Shown: positions 9,008-17,072 of the stretch, piece by piece
How the letters are laid out: each line of letters starts with the position of its first letter
How positions within the stretch are numbered: the first letter of the stretch is position 1
Origin: Cellulomonas chengniuliangii
GTDB taxonomy: Bacteria; Actinomycetota; Actinomycetes; Actinomycetales; Cellulomonadaceae
Direction: 5' to 3'
Length of the DNA: 64,000 nt
Assembly: GCF_024508335.1 (NCBI RefSeq)
Contig: NZ_CP101988.1
Location: forward strand, 434,001-498,000
Made by a program: the position numbers and the translations under genes
The notes under the pieces: generated by a model
What the model saw: only the letters and a program-made list of their open reading frames with translations
What the model was told of the DNA's origin: nothing
Database searches by the model: none

Positions 9008-9979
9008 TCAGCCCAGCAGCGCGGTGATGACCAGCAGCGCCGGCGCCGCCAGGACCGTGGTCACCAGCCCGGCGTCGCGGGCGAGGGCCTGCCCCCGGCC
9101 GTACTGCATCGCGTAGACCAGCACGTTCTGCGCCGTGGGCAGCGCCGCCATCGCCACCACGGCCAGCAGCGCCTCGCCGGTGAGCCCCAGGAGCGTCCCG
9201 GCCAACCAGGCGAGGGCGGGGCTGACGACGCTGCGCAGCGCAACGACCAGCACCAGGTCGCGCCGCGGCGCCCGCTCACGGGTCAGCCGGGGAGCGGCCA
9301 GCGACATGCCGAACGTCACGAGCGCGAGCGGGGCCGCCGCGGCGCCGACCAGGCTGAACGGCCCGTACAGCACCTCGGGCAGGTCCCAGGGCAGGGCGGC
9401 CACCGCCAGCCCGGACAGGGCGCCGACGATGATCGGGTTGCGCGCAGTGCGGATCACGATGTCCCGTGCGATCCGGGTGACCGGCGGCCGCACCCGGATG
9501 GCGCCCTGGTCCGTCGTGCTGTCCTGGGCTGTGGCGGCAGCGCGTGCGTCGAGCACCGCGAACGCGATGGGCGCGAGGATCAGCAGCTGGTACAGCAGCG
9601 GGGGCACGACGGCCACCGCGTCGCCCAGCAGGTACACCGCGAGCGCGAGCCCGAGGTTCCCGGCGTTGACGTAGGAGGCGGCGAGCGTGCCGACGGTGGC
9701 CTCGGCGGCGGGCCGCTTCCACAGGCCGCGCAGCACCGCCACGGCGGTGACCGCCACGAGGGTGGTGCTGATGGCGGTGGCGAGCGCCGAGCGGGACAGC
9801 AGCAGGTGCAGGTCCGCGTGCGCGACGGTGACGAAGAGCAGGCAGGGCGTCGCGACGGTGAAGACGATGCGGGCCAGGACGGCCGGGGCATGCTCGCCGA
9901 GGGTGCCCCTGCGGCCGAGGACCCAGCCGAGGGCGATGATCGCGCCCATGGTGCCGAGGGCGGTCAGGACGGCGCTCAT
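9008..9979 (-). CDS. AEC-family transporter (auxin efflux carrier type)
   Basis: A 323-residue protein with about ten membrane segments split by a polar loop (around residues 155-190) into two five-helix bundles, as in the AEC/malonate transporter family. Family-type stretches are YVNAGNLGLALAVYLLG in the first half and LPTAQNVLVYAMQYG in the second. These carriers move small organic anions or related solutes; the substrate here is open. The frame is open well upstream, but the sequence before the ATG at 9979 is low-complexity Arg/Ala/Pro, so it is not treated as coding. Confidence 0.8.
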   Translation of the reverse strand: MSAVLTALGTMGAIIALGWVLGRRGTLGEHAPAVLARIVFTVATPCLLFVTVAHADLHLLLSRSALATAISTTLVAVTAVAVLRGLWKRPAAEATVGTLAASYVNAGNLGLALAVYLLGDAVAVVPPLLYQLLILAPIAFAVLDARAAATAQDSTTDQGAIRVRPPVTRIARDIVIRTARNPIIVGALSGLAVAALPWDLPEVLYGPFSLVGAAAAPLALVTFGMSLAAPRLTRERAPRRDLVLVVALRSVVSPALAWLAGTLLGLTGEALLAVVAMAALPTAQNVLVYAMQYGRGQALARDAGLVTTVLAAPALLVITALLG

Positions 9980-10139
9980 CGGGCGCTCGCGGGGCGGGAC
10001 GCCGGGTTGCCGCCGCGTCGTGCTGGGCGGGGGAGGGGCGTGGCCGCCGCGTGCCGGCACGCCTCTGACATGCGCTGATCTTCCCACGCCGCCGGCGCCC
10101 GCTGCGGCGGCGGTGGCGGCGCGACCTCCACGGCGCGGC

Positions 10140-10154
10140 TGGAAAGCGCTTGCC
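10140..10154 (+). promoter_or_regulatory. LacI-type operator upstream of the uxaC operon
   Basis: TGGAAAGCGCTTGCC is an imperfect palindrome centred on GCGC, typical of LacI-family operators. The first ten bases are identical to boxes at 17007-17021 and 40644-40658. It lies about 90 nt upstream of the SDR start at 10246. Confidence 0.6.
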
Positions 10155-10245
10155 CGACGAGCCTGCGACGTGGCACGATCACGGTGGTGCGCACAGCGGC
10201 GCACCTCGTCGGGCCTGGCCCGGCGCAGGGCGGAAGGGGGCGGCG

Positions 10246-11040
10246 ATGCGGCCGGTCGCACTGGTCACCGGGGGAAGCCGCGGCATCGGGCTCGGCATCA
10301 CGCAGCGCCTGCTGGCCGACGGGTACGCCGTCTCGATCCTCGCCACGCGGCAGGAGCCAGTCGAGCTGCTCGACGACCTGCGGGCCCTCACCCAGGACGA
10401 GAAGGCGGTCCGCTACGTGCGGGGCTCGGTGGCCGACCCCGCCGACCACGCGCGCTACGTCGACGACGCCGTGGACGCCTGGGGGCGGCTCGACCTGCTG
10501 GTCAACAACGCCGGTGTGGCGCCCCTGGAGCGGGCGGACCTGCTCGACGCCACGCCTCAGAGCTTCGACCGCGTCCTTGGCATCAACCTCCGCGGCCCGT
10601 ACTTCCTCACCCAGGCCTTCGCCAACCGCGTCATCGCGCTGCGCGGGGCGCTCGGGGCCGGCGTCGACCGGCCCGCCAACCCGGTGGCGACCATCGTCAA
10701 CGTCTCCTCGATCTCCGCGACCGCCGTGTCCACCAACCGCGGCGAGTACTGCGTGTCCAAAGCGGGCGTCGCCATGGCGACCCAGCTCTTCGCGGTGCGC
10801 CTCGCCCCCGAGGGGATCGTCGTCTACGAGGTGCGGCCAGGCGTCGTCGCCACCGACATGACCGCCGCCGTCACCGAGAAGTACGACGCCCTGCTCGCCG
10901 GTGGTCTGGCCCCCATCGCCCGGTGGGGCAGGCCCGCCGACGTCGCCGGCGCCGTCTCGATCCTCGCCTCCGGGCAGACGCCGTACTCGACGGGCGAGGT
11001 CTTCCACGTCGACGGCGGCATGCACATCCCCACGCTCTGA
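10246..11040 (+). CDS. SDR-family oxidoreductase
   Basis: A 264-residue short-chain dehydrogenase of the FabG-like classical type. It has the NAD(P)-binding TGGSRGIG at 8-15, NNAG at 87-90, catalytic Ser about 155 and the YxxxK pair Tyr168/Lys172. A strong ribosome site (GGAAGGGGG) precedes the ATG at 10246. It is the first gene of a three-gene operon with a large flavoprotein and glucuronate isomerase, so its substrate is probably a uronate or keto-sugar acid rather than a fatty-acyl intermediate; automatic pipelines would likely call it 3-ketoacyl-ACP reductase. A LacI-type box lies upstream. Confidence 0.85.
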   Translation: MRPVALVTGGSRGIGLGITQRLLADGYAVSILATRQEPVELLDDLRALTQDEKAVRYVRGSVADPADHARYVDDAVDAWGRLDLLVNNAGVAPLERADLLDATPQSFDRVLGINLRGPYFLTQAFANRVIALRGALGAGVDRPANPVATIVNVSSISATAVSTNRGEYCVSKAGVAMATQLFAVRLAPEGIVVYEVRPGVVATDMTAAVTEKYDALLAGGLAPIARWGRPADVAGAVSILASGQTPYSTGEVFHVDGGMHIPTL

Positions 11041-11056
11041 GCCCAGGAGGACCGCC

Positions 11057-13183
11057 ATGAGCCACGACGCCCCCGCCCACGAGCCGGAGACCGTGCGCAT
11101 CGGCGGTCACGACGTGCCCGTCGTCACCGCCAACACCGTGGTGGTGGGCACCGGCTCCGCGGGGTTCTGCGCCGCCGACCGGCTGTGGGAGTTCGGCCAG
11201 GACGACATCGTCATGGTCGCCGACAAGATCGGCGCCGGGGCCTCCCGCAACGCCGGCTCCGACAAGCAGACCTACTACAAGATGACGCTGTCCGGCGGTG
11301 ACGGGGACTCCGTGCGGGAGATGGCCCAGACGCTGCACTCCGGCGGGGCGATGGACGGCGACAACGCGCTCGCCGAGGCCGCGCTCTCCGCCCGCGGATT
11401 CCTGCGGCTCTGCGAGCTGGGCGTGCCGTTCCCGCAGAACCGCTACGGGGAGTTCATCGGCTACAAGACCGACCACGACCCCCGCCGCCGGGCTACGTCG
11501 GTGGGGCCGTACACCTCGCGCAGCATGGTCGAGCAGCTCGAGAAGAAGGTGGCGCGCAACGGCACGCGCGTCTTCGACGACTGCCGAGTTGTGGACGTGC
11601 TCACCCGCCCCCGCGCGGACGGGGAGGGTGTGGAGGTCGCCGGGCTGCTCGTGCTGCGCACCGACGTGCCGCACGACGGCGCCGCGTCGCCGTTCCAACT
11701 GTTCCGCTGCGCCAACCTCGTCTATGCCACCGGCGGACCGGCCGGGCTGTACGCGACCCGGGTGTTCCCCAACGGCCAGTGGGGCGCCTCCGGGGCCGCC
11801 TACCGGGCGGGCGTGCACGGCAAGAACCTCACCGAGTGGCAGTTCGGCCTGGCGTCCATCAAGCCGCGCTGGAACGTCTCCGGCACGTACATGCAGGTGC
11901 TGCCCCGGTTCGTGTCCACCGATGCGGACGGCGGCGACGAGCGCGAGTTCCTCACCGAGGCGATCCCCGACTACGGCCGGCAGCTCTCTCTGATCTTCCT
12001 CAAGGGCTACCAGTGGCCCTTCGACATCCGCAAGGCGCTCGACGGGTCGTCGCTCATCGACCTGCTCGTCTACCGCGAGACGGTGCTCCGCGGGCGCCGG
12101 GTGTTCCTCGACTTCCGGCGCAACCCCGTCCGGGACGACCTCGACGCGTCGGCGCTGTCGCCCGAGGCGCACGAGTACCTGGACCGGGCGGGCGTGCTGT
12201 TCGGCACCCCCATCGAGCGGCTGCGCCGGATGAACGCCCCGGCCTACGACTTCTACCTGCACAAGAACCCGTACGTGGACCTCGAGCGGGAGCTGCTCGA
12301 GGTGGATGTGTGCGCGCAGCACAACAACGGCGGCCTGGTGGTCGACGCGTGGTGGCAGTCCAACGTCGCCGGGTTCTTCCCCGTCGGGGAGGCCGGCGGC
12401 GCGCACGGCGTGTACCGGCCCGGCGGGGCGGCGCTCAACAGCGGGCAGGTCGGGGCGACCCGGGCCGCCCAGTACATCGCCGCCGCCCGTGCGCACGCGC
12501 CGGTCGACGCCGACGAGTTCGCCGCCGTCGCCGCGCCCGTGCTCTCCGCCGCGCGCGGCCTCGTCGAGCGCGCGACGGCCCGCACCGCCGCAGGAGCCGC
12601 TGACAACACCGGCGACCTGCTGCGCGCTGTCGGCGAGCTGATGAGCGCCAAGGCCGGCCCCGTCCGCTCGGCCGAGTCCATCCACGAGGCGCTGGTCCAG
12701 GTGCACGAGTGGCTGGCCGGCTACGACGACCTGGTCGCCGCCGACGCCGGGTCGCGGCGCGCGGTGAACCGCACCTTCCTGGTGCGGGACATCCTCACCA
12801 CCGCCTACGTGTACCTGTCAGCGATGGCCGACTACCTGGGCCACGGTGGCCGCTCACGGGGGTCGGTGCTCTACACCGACCCCGCCGGATCGCTGCCGCG
12901 CGTCGGGCACGGGCCGGACGCCCAGCGCGAGCTGGACCTGCCGGAGGTCTTCCGGTTCCGGCTCGACGGCGGCGCGCTCGACGGCGAGGTGCAGGAGGCG
13001 GCGTGGCGCCCGCCCGGCGACGCCCAGCTCGACGGGTGGGCTCCCGGCGGCGGCGAACGGGCGGCCAAGGACCCGGCCGGCCACGCCCTGTTCAGGTGGC
13101 GTCCGGTGCGGCCCATCCCCGAGGACGACGACTTCTTCGAGAACGTCTGGCGCGACTACCGAGAGCACAAGAACATCTACTGA
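11057..13183 (+). CDS. FAD-dependent oxidoreductase (fumarate reductase-like flavoprotein)
   Basis: A 708-residue flavoprotein. The dinucleotide-binding motif VVVGTGSAG lies at residues 28-36, and a GGxG-type segment VYATGGPAGLYATR fits the second FAD contact of the succinate dehydrogenase/fumarate reductase flavoprotein superfamily. A late segment (FFPVGEAGGAHGVYRPGG, then ALNSGQVGATRAAQYI) matches the isoalloxazine-binding end of the fold. There is no signal peptide, heme site or iron-sulfur cluster motif. AGGAGG precedes the ATG at 11057. Placement between an SDR and uxaC suggests a redox role on a sugar acid, but no characterised member is recognised, so the reaction is left open. Confidence 0.75.
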   Translation: MSHDAPAHEPETVRIGGHDVPVVTANTVVVGTGSAGFCAADRLWEFGQDDIVMVADKIGAGASRNAGSDKQTYYKMTLSGGDGDSVREMAQTLHSGGAMDGDNALAEAALSARGFLRLCELGVPFPQNRYGEFIGYKTDHDPRRRATSVGPYTSRSMVEQLEKKVARNGTRVFDDCRVVDVLTRPRADGEGVEVAGLLVLRTDVPHDGAASPFQLFRCANLVYATGGPAGLYATRVFPNGQWGASGAAYRAGVHGKNLTEWQFGLASIKPRWNVSGTYMQVLPRFVSTDADGGDEREFLTEAIPDYGRQLSLIFLKGYQWPFDIRKALDGSSLIDLLVYRETVLRGRRVFLDFRRNPVRDDLDASALSPEAHEYLDRAGVLFGTPIERLRRMNAPAYDFYLHKNPYVDLERELLEVDVCAQHNNGGLVVDAWWQSNVAGFFPVGEAGGAHGVYRPGGAALNSGQVGATRAAQYIAAARAHAPVDADEFAAVAAPVLSAARGLVERATARTAAGAADNTGDLLRAVGELMSAKAGPVRSAESIHEALVQVHEWLAGYDDLVAADAGSRRAVNRTFLVRDILTTAYVYLSAMADYLGHGGRSRGSVLYTDPAGSLPRVGHGPDAQRELDLPEVFRFRLDGGALDGEVQEAAWRPPGDAQLDGWAPGGGERAAKDPAGHALFRWRPVRPIPEDDDFFENVWRDYREHKNIY

Positions 13184-13218
13184 CGCGCTCCGCGTCCGCG
13201 GAGCAGAGGGAGACACGC

Positions 13219-14646
13219 ATGACTGAGCCGTGGACGCTGCACCCCGATCGTGCGCTGCCCGCCGACCCCGGCGTGCGGAGCATCGCCCGGCAGGTCTACG
13301 CGCAGACGGCCGACCTGCCCATCGTGTCGATGCACGGGCACGTGGACGCGCGCGTGCTCGACGAGGACCAGCCGTTCGGCGACCCCGCCGAGCTGTTCGT
13401 CATCCCCGACCACTACCTGGTGCGGATGCTCGTCTCCCAGGGAGCCGGCAACCACGAGTTGGGCGTCCCGGCGCGTGCCGGTTCGGGCGTGGAGGTCGAG
13501 CAGGACCACCGCGAGATCTGGCGGCGGTTCGCCTCGAACTGGCGCCTGTTCCGCGGCACCCCCACCCGCTACTGGCTGGAGCACGAGCTCGTCGAGGTGT
13601 TCGGGGTGGACACCCGGCCGTCAGCGAAGTCCGCCGACGCCATCTACGACCACCTGCTCGACGCCCTGGCCCGCCCAGAGTTCCGGCCCCGCGCGCTGTT
13701 CGAGCGGTTCCGCATCGAGACCCTCGCCACCACGGACGCCGCCACCGACGACCTGGCCCACCACACGTCCCTCGCCCGGCAAGGCTGGGGGGAGAAGGTG
13801 GTGCCCACGTTCCGGCCCGACGCCCTGGTGCACATCGACCGTCCCGGCTGGCCCGCCGGGGTCGCCGAGCTCTCCCGGGTCAGCGGTGTCGACGTCGACG
13901 GGTACGACGCGTTCATCGTGGCGCTCGAGCAGCGCCGGGCCGTGTTCCGCGCCGCGGGCGCCCGCGCCACCGACCACGGGCACGTCAGCGCCGAGGCCAC
14001 GCCGCTGGCCGACGAGGACGCCCGCCGGATCTTCGCGGCGGCGCTGCGCGGTGAGGCCACCGCCGCCCAGGCCCAGGCGTTCAGCGGCCACATGCTCGTC
14101 GAGATGGCGCGCATGTCCTCCGAGGACGGCCTGGTCATGCAGCTGCACCCCGGCGTGCTGCGCGACCACGACCCGCACATCGCCGGCGTCTTCGGGCCGG
14201 ACACCGGCTTCGACATCCCTGTGCAGGTCGAGTACACCCGCGCCCTGCGCCCGCTGCTCGAGCGGTTCGGGCGGCACCCCGGGCTGCGCCTCGTGCTCTT
14301 CACCATCGACGAGACGGTCTACTCCCGCGAGCTGGCGCCCCTCGCAGGCGTCTACCCGGCGGTGCGGCTCGGCGCCCCGTGGTGGTTCCTCGACAGCCCC
14401 GACGGGATGCGCCGCTTCCGGGACGCGGCCACCGAGACTGCCGGCTTCTACAACACCACCGGTTTCGTGGACGACACCCGCGCGTTCGCCTCGATCCCCG
14501 CCCGCCACGACCTGGCCCGGCGCATCGACGCCGGGTACCTGGCGCGGCTCGTGGCCGAGCACCGGCTCGACCTCGACGAGGCCCTCGAGACGGCGGTCGA
14601 CCTGGCCTACGAGCTGCCGCGCGAGTCCTACGCGCCACCGGTCTAG
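13219..14646 (+). CDS. uxaC: Glucuronate isomerase
   Basis: The enzyme interconverts D-glucuronate with D-fructuronate (and galacturonate with tagaturonate), the entry step of hexuronate catabolism. The 475-residue protein matches the UxaC family in length and motifs: the amidohydrolase-like metal pair in IVSMHGHVDAR (His39, His41), a central LVMQLHPGVLRDHD, and the late GAPWWFLDSPDGMRRF followed by TGFVDDTRAFASIPARHD. An AGGGAG-type site lies upstream of the ATG at 13219. It closes the operon begun at 10246. The product, fructuronate, is the substrate of the UxuB-like enzyme at 17073-18563. Confidence 0.92.
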   Translation: MTEPWTLHPDRALPADPGVRSIARQVYAQTADLPIVSMHGHVDARVLDEDQPFGDPAELFVIPDHYLVRMLVSQGAGNHELGVPARAGSGVEVEQDHREIWRRFASNWRLFRGTPTRYWLEHELVEVFGVDTRPSAKSADAIYDHLLDALARPEFRPRALFERFRIETLATTDAATDDLAHHTSLARQGWGEKVVPTFRPDALVHIDRPGWPAGVAELSRVSGVDVDGYDAFIVALEQRRAVFRAAGARATDHGHVSAEATPLADEDARRIFAAALRGEATAAQAQAFSGHMLVEMARMSSEDGLVMQLHPGVLRDHDPHIAGVFGPDTGFDIPVQVEYTRALRPLLERFGRHPGLRLVLFTIDETVYSRELAPLAGVYPAVRLGAPWWFLDSPDGMRRFRDAATETAGFYNTTGFVDDTRAFASIPARHDLARRIDAGYLARLVAEHRLDLDEALETAVDLAYELPRESYAPPV

Positions 14647-14850
14647 GCGGCGCCGCGCCAGCGGGCGGGTCCTCTGGGACAGGGGGCCGGGGGAGGGGCG
14701 CGGTTGCTCCGAACGTGGTCAGGCGTCTGCCCGGGGTCGGGACCAGGTCAACGCGTACCGCCACAGCGGCAGCCGACGCCACCGCACGCCGGGCAGGTGG
14801 TGCAGGTGGTGGTTCCAGCGCCCTTGGTCCGGCATGTCCGACAACGTATC

Positions 14851-14867
14851 GATCGGCGGCGCCGATC
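14851..14867. terminator. Small hairpin between convergent genes
   Basis: GATCGGC-ggc-GCCGATC is a perfect 7-bp stem with a 3-nt loop in the 242-nt gap between the convergent uxaC (ends 14646) and isomerase (ends 14889) genes. It may serve as a terminator; the rest of the gap holds no convincing gene. Confidence 0.35.
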
Positions 14868-14888
14868 AGGGCCGCAAGGCCGCGGTGG

Positions 14889-15821
14889 TCAGCCCAGGTG
14901 GGGCAGGACGTGGCGGGTGTAGCGCTCGGCGAGGGTGGCGACGGTCTGGTCGCCGGGGGTGTCCCAGATGCCCTGGTGGAAGATCTCGACCTCGACGTCG
15001 CCGGTGTACCCGGCCGCGGCGACCCACCGGGTGAGGGTTGCGAAGTCGATGTGGCCGTCGCCCACATGCCCGCGGGAGAGGAGGGCGTCGGCCGCGAGCG
15101 GGAGGGTCCAGTCGGAGACCTGGTAGGACGCCAGGCGGCCCTCGGCGCCGGCGCGGGCGATCTGCCGCTGGAGGTCGGGGTCCCACCACACGTGGTAGGT
15201 GTCGACGACGACGCCGACGGTCTCGGCGGGGAACGGCGCCGCGAGGTCGAGGGCCTGGCCGAGGGTCGAGATCACCGCGCGGTCGGCGGCGAAGACGGGG
15301 TGCAGCGGCTCGAGGACGAGGCGGACTCCGTGCTCGGCGGCGTGGGGGGCGAGGTCGGCGATGCGGTCGGCGACGCGGGCGCGGGCGGCGACGACGTCCC
15401 GCGCGGGGTCGGCATCCGGTGCGCCCGTGGTGTCGCCGGCTGGGTACGGCAGCGCAGGTCCGCCGGGCGCGCTCGACGCGGGCAGGCCGCCCACCACGAG
15501 CACCAGCTCGCGGGCGCCGAGGGTCGCGGCCTCGACGATCGCGGCGCGGTTGTCGGCCAGGGCGGCCGCGATCCCGGCGTCGTCGTCGGCGGTGAGGAAG
15601 CCCCCGCGGCACAGCGAGGACACGCGCAGCCCGGAGGCCTCGACGAGCCGCGCGGCCTTGTCGAGCCCGACCTCGTGGACCCGGTCCCGCCACAGGCCCA
15701 CCGCGCCCAGCCCGCCGCGCACGGCGCCGTCGAGCGCCTCCTCCAGGGTCCACGCCTTGGTGGTCGCGGTGTTCAGCGACAGCCGGGCGAGCGGGGCCTC
15801 TGGCGCGGCGGGGGTGGTCAC
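14889..15821 (-). CDS. Sugar phosphate isomerase/epimerase family protein (AP endonuclease 2-like TIM barrel)
   Basis: A 310-residue TIM-barrel protein of the xylose-isomerase-like family. Metal-ligand candidates sit at the expected strand ends: Glu in LVLEPLHPVF, Asp/His in VVDTYHVWWDP, Asp in YQVSDW and Glu in VEVEIFHQG. Such proteins act as isomerases, epimerases or hydrolases on sugars and inositols. The GTG start at 15821 overlaps the stop of the upstream oxidoreductase gene (GTGA), so the two are translated together; this pairing with Gfo/Idh/MocA proteins is common in sugar or inositol catabolic operons. The exact substrate is not apparent. Confidence 0.82.
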   Translation of the reverse strand: MTTPAAPEAPLARLSLNTATTKAWTLEEALDGAVRGGLGAVGLWRDRVHEVGLDKAARLVEASGLRVSSLCRGGFLTADDDAGIAAALADNRAAIVEAATLGARELVLVVGGLPASSAPGGPALPYPAGDTTGAPDADPARDVVAARARVADRIADLAPHAAEHGVRLVLEPLHPVFAADRAVISTLGQALDLAAPFPAETVGVVVDTYHVWWDPDLQRQIARAGAEGRLASYQVSDWTLPLAADALLSRGHVGDGHIDFATLTRWVAAAGYTGDVEVEIFHQGIWDTPGDQTVATLAERYTRHVLPHLG

Positions 15822-16978
15822 AGCGTGATCTCGGGGATGTCGAGGCGGCGCCCCTCGGCGGAGGACTGGAGGCCCAGCTCGGCGAGCTGCACGCCGCGCG
15901 CCGCGGAGAGCAGCCCGAAGCGGTGCTCGCGCCTGGCCACCACGTCGCGGAGGAACTCCTCCCACTGCGCCTTGAAGCCGTTGTCGAGGTCGTCGTTGGC
16001 GGGGACCTCCGCCCACTGGTCCCGGAAGGACTCGGTGACCGGCAGGTCGGGGTTCCACACCGGCTTGGGCGTGTGCGCGCGCTGCTGGGCGACGCACCGG
16101 TTGAGCCCGGCGACGGCCGAGCCGTGGGTGCCGTCCACCTGGAACTCCACGAGCTCGTCGCGGTAGACGCGCACCGCCCAGGAGGAGTTGATCTGCGCGA
16201 TGACGGGCTCGCCCGCCGGGCCGTCGACCTCGAAGATGCCGTACGCGGCGTCGTCGGCGGTGGCCTCGTACTCCTGGCCCTGCTCGTCCCAGCGGGTGGG
16301 GATGTGGGTGACGGCCTTCGCGGTGACCGAGCGGACGGGCCCGAGGAGCCCTTCCAGCACGTAGTTCCAGTGGCAGAACATGTCGACGGTCATGCCGCCG
16401 CCGTCCTCGGCGCGGTAGTTCCAGCTGGGTCGCTGGGCGGGCTGCACGTCGCCTTCGAAGACCCAGTAGCCGAACTCGCCGCGCAGCGACAGCACCCGGC
16501 CGAAGAACCCCTCGTCGACGAGCCGGCGCAGCTTGACCAGTCCGGGCAGGTAGAGCTTGTCGTGCACGACGCCCGCGGTCACCCCCGCGTCCCGCGCGAG
16601 GCGGGCGAGCTCGACGGCCTGGTCGAGGGTCTCGGCGGTGGGCTTCTCGGTGAAGATGTGCTTGCCGGCCTTGATCGCCGAGGTGAGCGCGGCGGCCCGG
16701 CGGGAGGTGACCTGCGCGTCGAAGTAGACGTCGACCTCGGGGTCCGACAGGACGGCGTCCACGTCGGTGGTCCACTGCTCCACGCCGTGCCGATCGGCGA
16801 TCTCTCGGACCTTCGCCTCGTTGCGGCCCACCAGGATCGGCTCGATCTCCACGCGGGAGCCGTCGGCCAGCTCGAGCCCGCTCTCGCGCAGCGGGAGGAT
16901 CGAGCGGACGAGGTGCTGGCGGTAGCCCATCCGCCCGGTGATGCCGTTCATCGCGATGCGCAGGGTGCGGGACGTCAT
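15818..16978 (-). CDS. Gfo/Idh/MocA-family oxidoreductase
   Basis: A 386-residue NAD(P)-dependent dehydrogenase. The N-terminal nucleotide-binding fold has a glycine motif written GITGRMG, and the family catalytic EKP is in HIFTEKPTAET. The C-terminal domain has the expected beta-sheet with a YRAEDGGGMTVDMFCHW stretch that places a candidate catalytic His near the substrate. The ATG at 16978 is chosen for its GGAG ribosome site. It is first in a two-gene operon with the TIM-barrel protein, and a LacI-type box lies just upstream. The substrate is probably a cyclic polyol or sugar. Confidence 0.85.
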   Translation of the reverse strand: MTSRTLRIAMNGITGRMGYRQHLVRSILPLRESGLELADGSRVEIEPILVGRNEAKVREIADRHGVEQWTTDVDAVLSDPEVDVYFDAQVTSRRAAALTSAIKAGKHIFTEKPTAETLDQAVELARLARDAGVTAGVVHDKLYLPGLVKLRRLVDEGFFGRVLSLRGEFGYWVFEGDVQPAQRPSWNYRAEDGGGMTVDMFCHWNYVLEGLLGPVRSVTAKAVTHIPTRWDEQGQEYEATADDAAYGIFEVDGPAGEPVIAQINSSWAVRVYRDELVEFQVDGTHGSAVAGLNRCVAQQRAHTPKPVWNPDLPVTESFRDQWAEVPANDDLDNGFKAQWEEFLRDVVARREHRFGLLSAARGVQLAELGLQSSAEGRRLDIPEITL

Positions 16979-17006
16979 GGTCTCTCCGGAGGCAGGTGCG
17001 ACATTG

Positions 17007-17021
17007 GGAATGCGCTTTCCA
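17007..17021 (-). promoter_or_regulatory. LacI-type operator upstream of the Gfo/Idh/MocA operon
   Basis: Read on the minus strand the box is TGGAAAGCGCATTCC, about 30-45 nt upstream of the ATG at 16978. It shares the exact 10-mer TGGAAAGCGC with the boxes at 10140 and 40644. Confidence 0.6.
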
Positions 17022-17072
17022 GCGTAGGCGCGCGCACAGAGCGACGTCAAGGATTGGGGCGAGGGAAGTCGG

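Noticed and set aside
10246..11040. FabG (3-ketoacyl-ACP reductase) assignment for the SDR
   Set aside because: SDR motifs alone cannot separate FabG from sugar-acid dehydrogenases, and no fatty-acid genes are nearby, whereas uxaC is in the same operon.
14647..14888. Possible tRNA or other RNA gene in the convergent gap
   Set aside because: No cloverleaf or conserved T-loop was found; only a short 7-bp hairpin is present.
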